NCBI GenBank assembly: GCA_021767985.1
Contig: JAASSH010000169.1
Location: 1 to 5,797 of the forward strand
Reading direction: 5' to 3'
Length of the DNA stretch: 5,797 nucleotides
From: Gammaproteobacteria bacterium
GTDB lineage: Bacteria > Pseudomonadota > Gammaproteobacteria > GCA-001735895
Below are positions 4,735 to 5,797 of this stretch, in pieces (within the stretch, counting starts at the first letter, position 1; the number at the start of each line of letters is the position of its first letter). The translations under genes and the position numbers were made by a program. Under the pieces are notes generated by a model. That model was not told where the DNA came from, made no database searches, and was given only the letters and a program-made list of their open reading frames with translations.

Positions 4735-4740
4735 AATATA
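4735..4740 (-). promoter_or_regulatory. Candidate internal -10 element upstream of the hydrolase-like gene
   Basis: Minus-strand TATATTATTTG around 4740-4730 contains TATATT and TATTAT, both close to TATAAT, in the 78-bp gap between the DUF302 gene and the hydrolase-like gene. No good -35 is seen at 16-18 bp, so this is only a possible internal promoter. Confidence 0.25.
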
Positions 4741-4742
4741 GT

Positions 4743-4759
4743 GGCATGACGACGATGCC
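4743..4759 (-). repeat. Inverted repeat GGCAT-N7-ATGCC in the operon gap
   Basis: A perfect 5-bp stem with a 7-nt loop, 27 bases past the DUF302 stop, followed on the minus strand by an AT-rich stretch but no clean T-run. It could attenuate read-through, stabilise the upstream message, or bind a regulator; none is shown. Confidence 0.3.
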
Positions 4760-4786
4760 GTAGCTCAGGTCTCGATCACGCCCACC

Positions 4787-5509
4787 TTACCAGTCTCCGC
4801 TGGCGCCTGCCTGCATGATCTCGGTCATTGCATCGCGGATACGAATTGCATCCTTGATCAACTCCGGATCCAGCTGGGATCCAGGTTGCCACGCGCGCGC
4901 CAGCCAGCTGACGTCCCAGTCCAGCGTCATTAGCCAGATTTCGCCGGTGGCGTCTTCCATGACGGTAATACGGCACGGAATAAAAATGGAAAACTCGGGG
5001 CTGAAGTCGAGCATGCGCCGGCCGACGATGGCATCGCAGAACTGCAGTATTTCCAGCCGCAGTGTCGGCAAACCTGAAAAAGCGCTGACGTCCCGCCAAA
5101 ACTCGTTGTGCCCCACTTTCTTGAAATTGACCTCGTTAGCCTTGAGTTCCATCGCCTCGACGACTTCGTCGAACGTCAACTCCGGATCGGCCTTGATTTT
5201 GTCAGTCATGAAATTGAACAGATCGCGCATGGACATGCTGCTCGCCGGGGTCATCATGTCGAAAAGCGCCTTTTTTTGTTCCCGCGGTAGCGGCGGCAGA
5301 ACACGATTCGATTGCCGCATCAATTGCTGACGGCGAATTTTTTGCGCCTCCTCGGACAAGTCCTGGATCAGGCGCGGGCCGGATTCGAAATTGGGCGCAA
5401 GCTCCGCCGCCACGCTGGCTGGCAAATCCGTACTCGAGCTTTGCTGAGCGAAAACGACCCCGGAATTTACGAAAGCTGACAAAACAAACCAAAGTCCCCA
5501 GTTCCGCAT
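4787..5509 (-). CDS. Secreted DUF302-domain protein
   Basis: A 240-residue protein with a signal peptide (1-21, cleavage VFA|QQ), a polar linker region (about 22-105) rich in Gln/Arg/Met, and a C-terminal DUF302 domain (about 110-205). The domain is recognised from its pattern: LTFDEVVEAMELKANEVNF at its start, then LEILQFCDAIVGRRMLDFSPE, then IFIPCRITVMED-x-TGEIWL. The two Cys (C158, C179) sit where this family often has them. DUF302 has no settled biochemical function, and no motif here predicts one. It follows soxZ by 33 bp on the same strand, so it is probably in the sox operon. It may act on SoxYZ or on sulfur intermediates in the periplasm, which is inference. The ATG at 5509 is the first start giving a proper signal peptide; the ribosome site is weak (GGGGAA about 12 bases upstream), compatible with coupling to soxZ translation. 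Confidence 0.88.
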   Translation of the reverse strand: MRNWGLWFVLSAFVNSGVVFAQQSSSTDLPASVAAELAPNFESGPRLIQDLSEEAQKIRRQQLMRQSNRVLPPLPREQKKALFDMMTPASSMSMRDLFNFMTDKIKADPELTFDEVVEAMELKANEVNFKKVGHNEFWRDVSAFSGLPTLRLEILQFCDAIVGRRMLDFSPEFSIFIPCRITVMEDATGEIWLMTLDWDVSWLARAWQPGSQLDPELIKDAIRIRDAMTEIMQAGASGDW

Positions 5510-5542
5510 AACTCAACATTCCCCGCGTAAAGCTTTAATCAC

Positions 5543-5797
5543 CTACTTGACCACGCGTTCCACGCTGTCCGATTCGCCTTTGTTGTCTTCCCATTGCAGG
5601 GCGACAGTATCACCCGCCTTGACGTCGGCGATGTCGAACGACAGGTAAGGATCCGCCGATACTCCGGGACCGAGATTCAGCGTGCCGACATGCTCGCTGT
5701 TGACCGAAAATTTCACGTACTTGATATAGTGAATCGGAATCTTGTTGCCACCGGAGTCGAGTCGATTCCCGGTTTCCATCGGATGCTTGATTAAACA
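5543..5797 (-). CDS. soxZ: SoxZ, sulfur carrier complex subunit (5' end cut by window edge)
   Basis: 84 codons of the C-terminal part of SoxZ, open at the window edge; by family length (about 100 residues) roughly 15-25 N-terminal residues are missing. SoxZ forms the SoxYZ heterodimer, in which the SoxY C-terminal Cys carries covalent sulfur intermediates in the periplasm. Recognised by the LIKHPMETGNRLDSGG block followed by NKIPIHYIKYV, then ADPYLSFDIADVKAGDTVALQWEDNKGES, the immunoglobulin-like strands typical of SoxZ. No signal peptide is expected, since SoxZ usually travels with SoxY. soxY would be expected just to the right of the window. It is the first visible gene of the minus-strand cluster, 33 bp before the DUF302 gene. 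Confidence 0.95.
   Translation of the reverse strand, partial: CLIKHPMETGNRLDSGGNKIPIHYIKYVKFSVNSEHVGTLNLGPGVSADPYLSFDIADVKAGDTVALQWEDNKGESDSVERVVK

Noticed and set aside
4743..4759. Intrinsic terminator after the DUF302 gene
   Set aside because: The stem is only five pairs and the following sequence is ACTATATTATTTG, not a T-run, so it was listed only as an inverted repeat.
4815..5330. Plus-strand open frame of 171 codons opposite the DUF302 gene
   Set aside because: The minus frame has a signal peptide and a recognisable DUF302 pattern. The plus frame shows neither homology cues nor a ribosome site.

Overview
The window looks like a chromosomal segment from a sulfur-oxidising gammaproteobacterium. 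The evidence is a truncated soxZ at the right edge, an FccA/SoxE-type diheme cytochrome, a TlpA/SoxW-type periplasmic thioredoxin, a DUF302 protein, and three more c-type cytochrome genes in a 5.8 kb span. Almost every product carries a Sec signal peptide, so this is a periplasmic electron-transfer and sulfur-chemistry locus. The lineage is inferred from gene content only.

Layout. (i) 1-487, minus: a c-type cytochrome, cut by the window edge, with a strong Shine-Dalgarno. (ii) 488-793: a divergent regulatory region holding a perfect FNR/ANR palindrome (TTGAT-N4-ATCAA). It is centred so that class-II promoters are possible in both directions. (iii) 794-2491, plus: a three-gene apparent operon. 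It encodes a Met-rich repeat protein with eleven tandem nonapeptides of the form MNPxxYMxx, a small c5-like cytochrome, and an unusual monoheme protein that carries the same [M/F][D/N]PxxY/W motif around its CxxCH site. (iv) 2492-2795: a gene-free region with a candidate promoter and small inverted repeats. (v) 2796-3401, plus: an FccA/SoxE-like diheme cytochrome with no flavoprotein partner next to it. (vi) 3417-5797, minus: soxZ, then a DUF302 protein, then an alpha/beta-hydrolase-like protein that appears to lack the catalytic triad, then a TlpA-like thioredoxin. These read towards the convergent end of the fccA-like gene.

How it may fit together. SoxYZ carries sulfur intermediates in the periplasm, and a SoxW/TlpA thioredoxin could keep cysteines reduced, for example on SoxY. 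The cytochromes would accept electrons from sulfide or thiosulfate oxidation, and the FNR-type box suggests oxygen-linked control of part of the locus. The most unusual part is the 794-2491 operon. A low-complexity, Met/Pro/aromatic, almost charge-free secreted protein is encoded with two heme proteins, one of which shares its repeat motif. I know of no described system with this composition. A structural or scaffold role (for example a sulfur-globule or extracellular matrix protein with docked heme partners) or a Cu(I)-binding role are both hypotheses.
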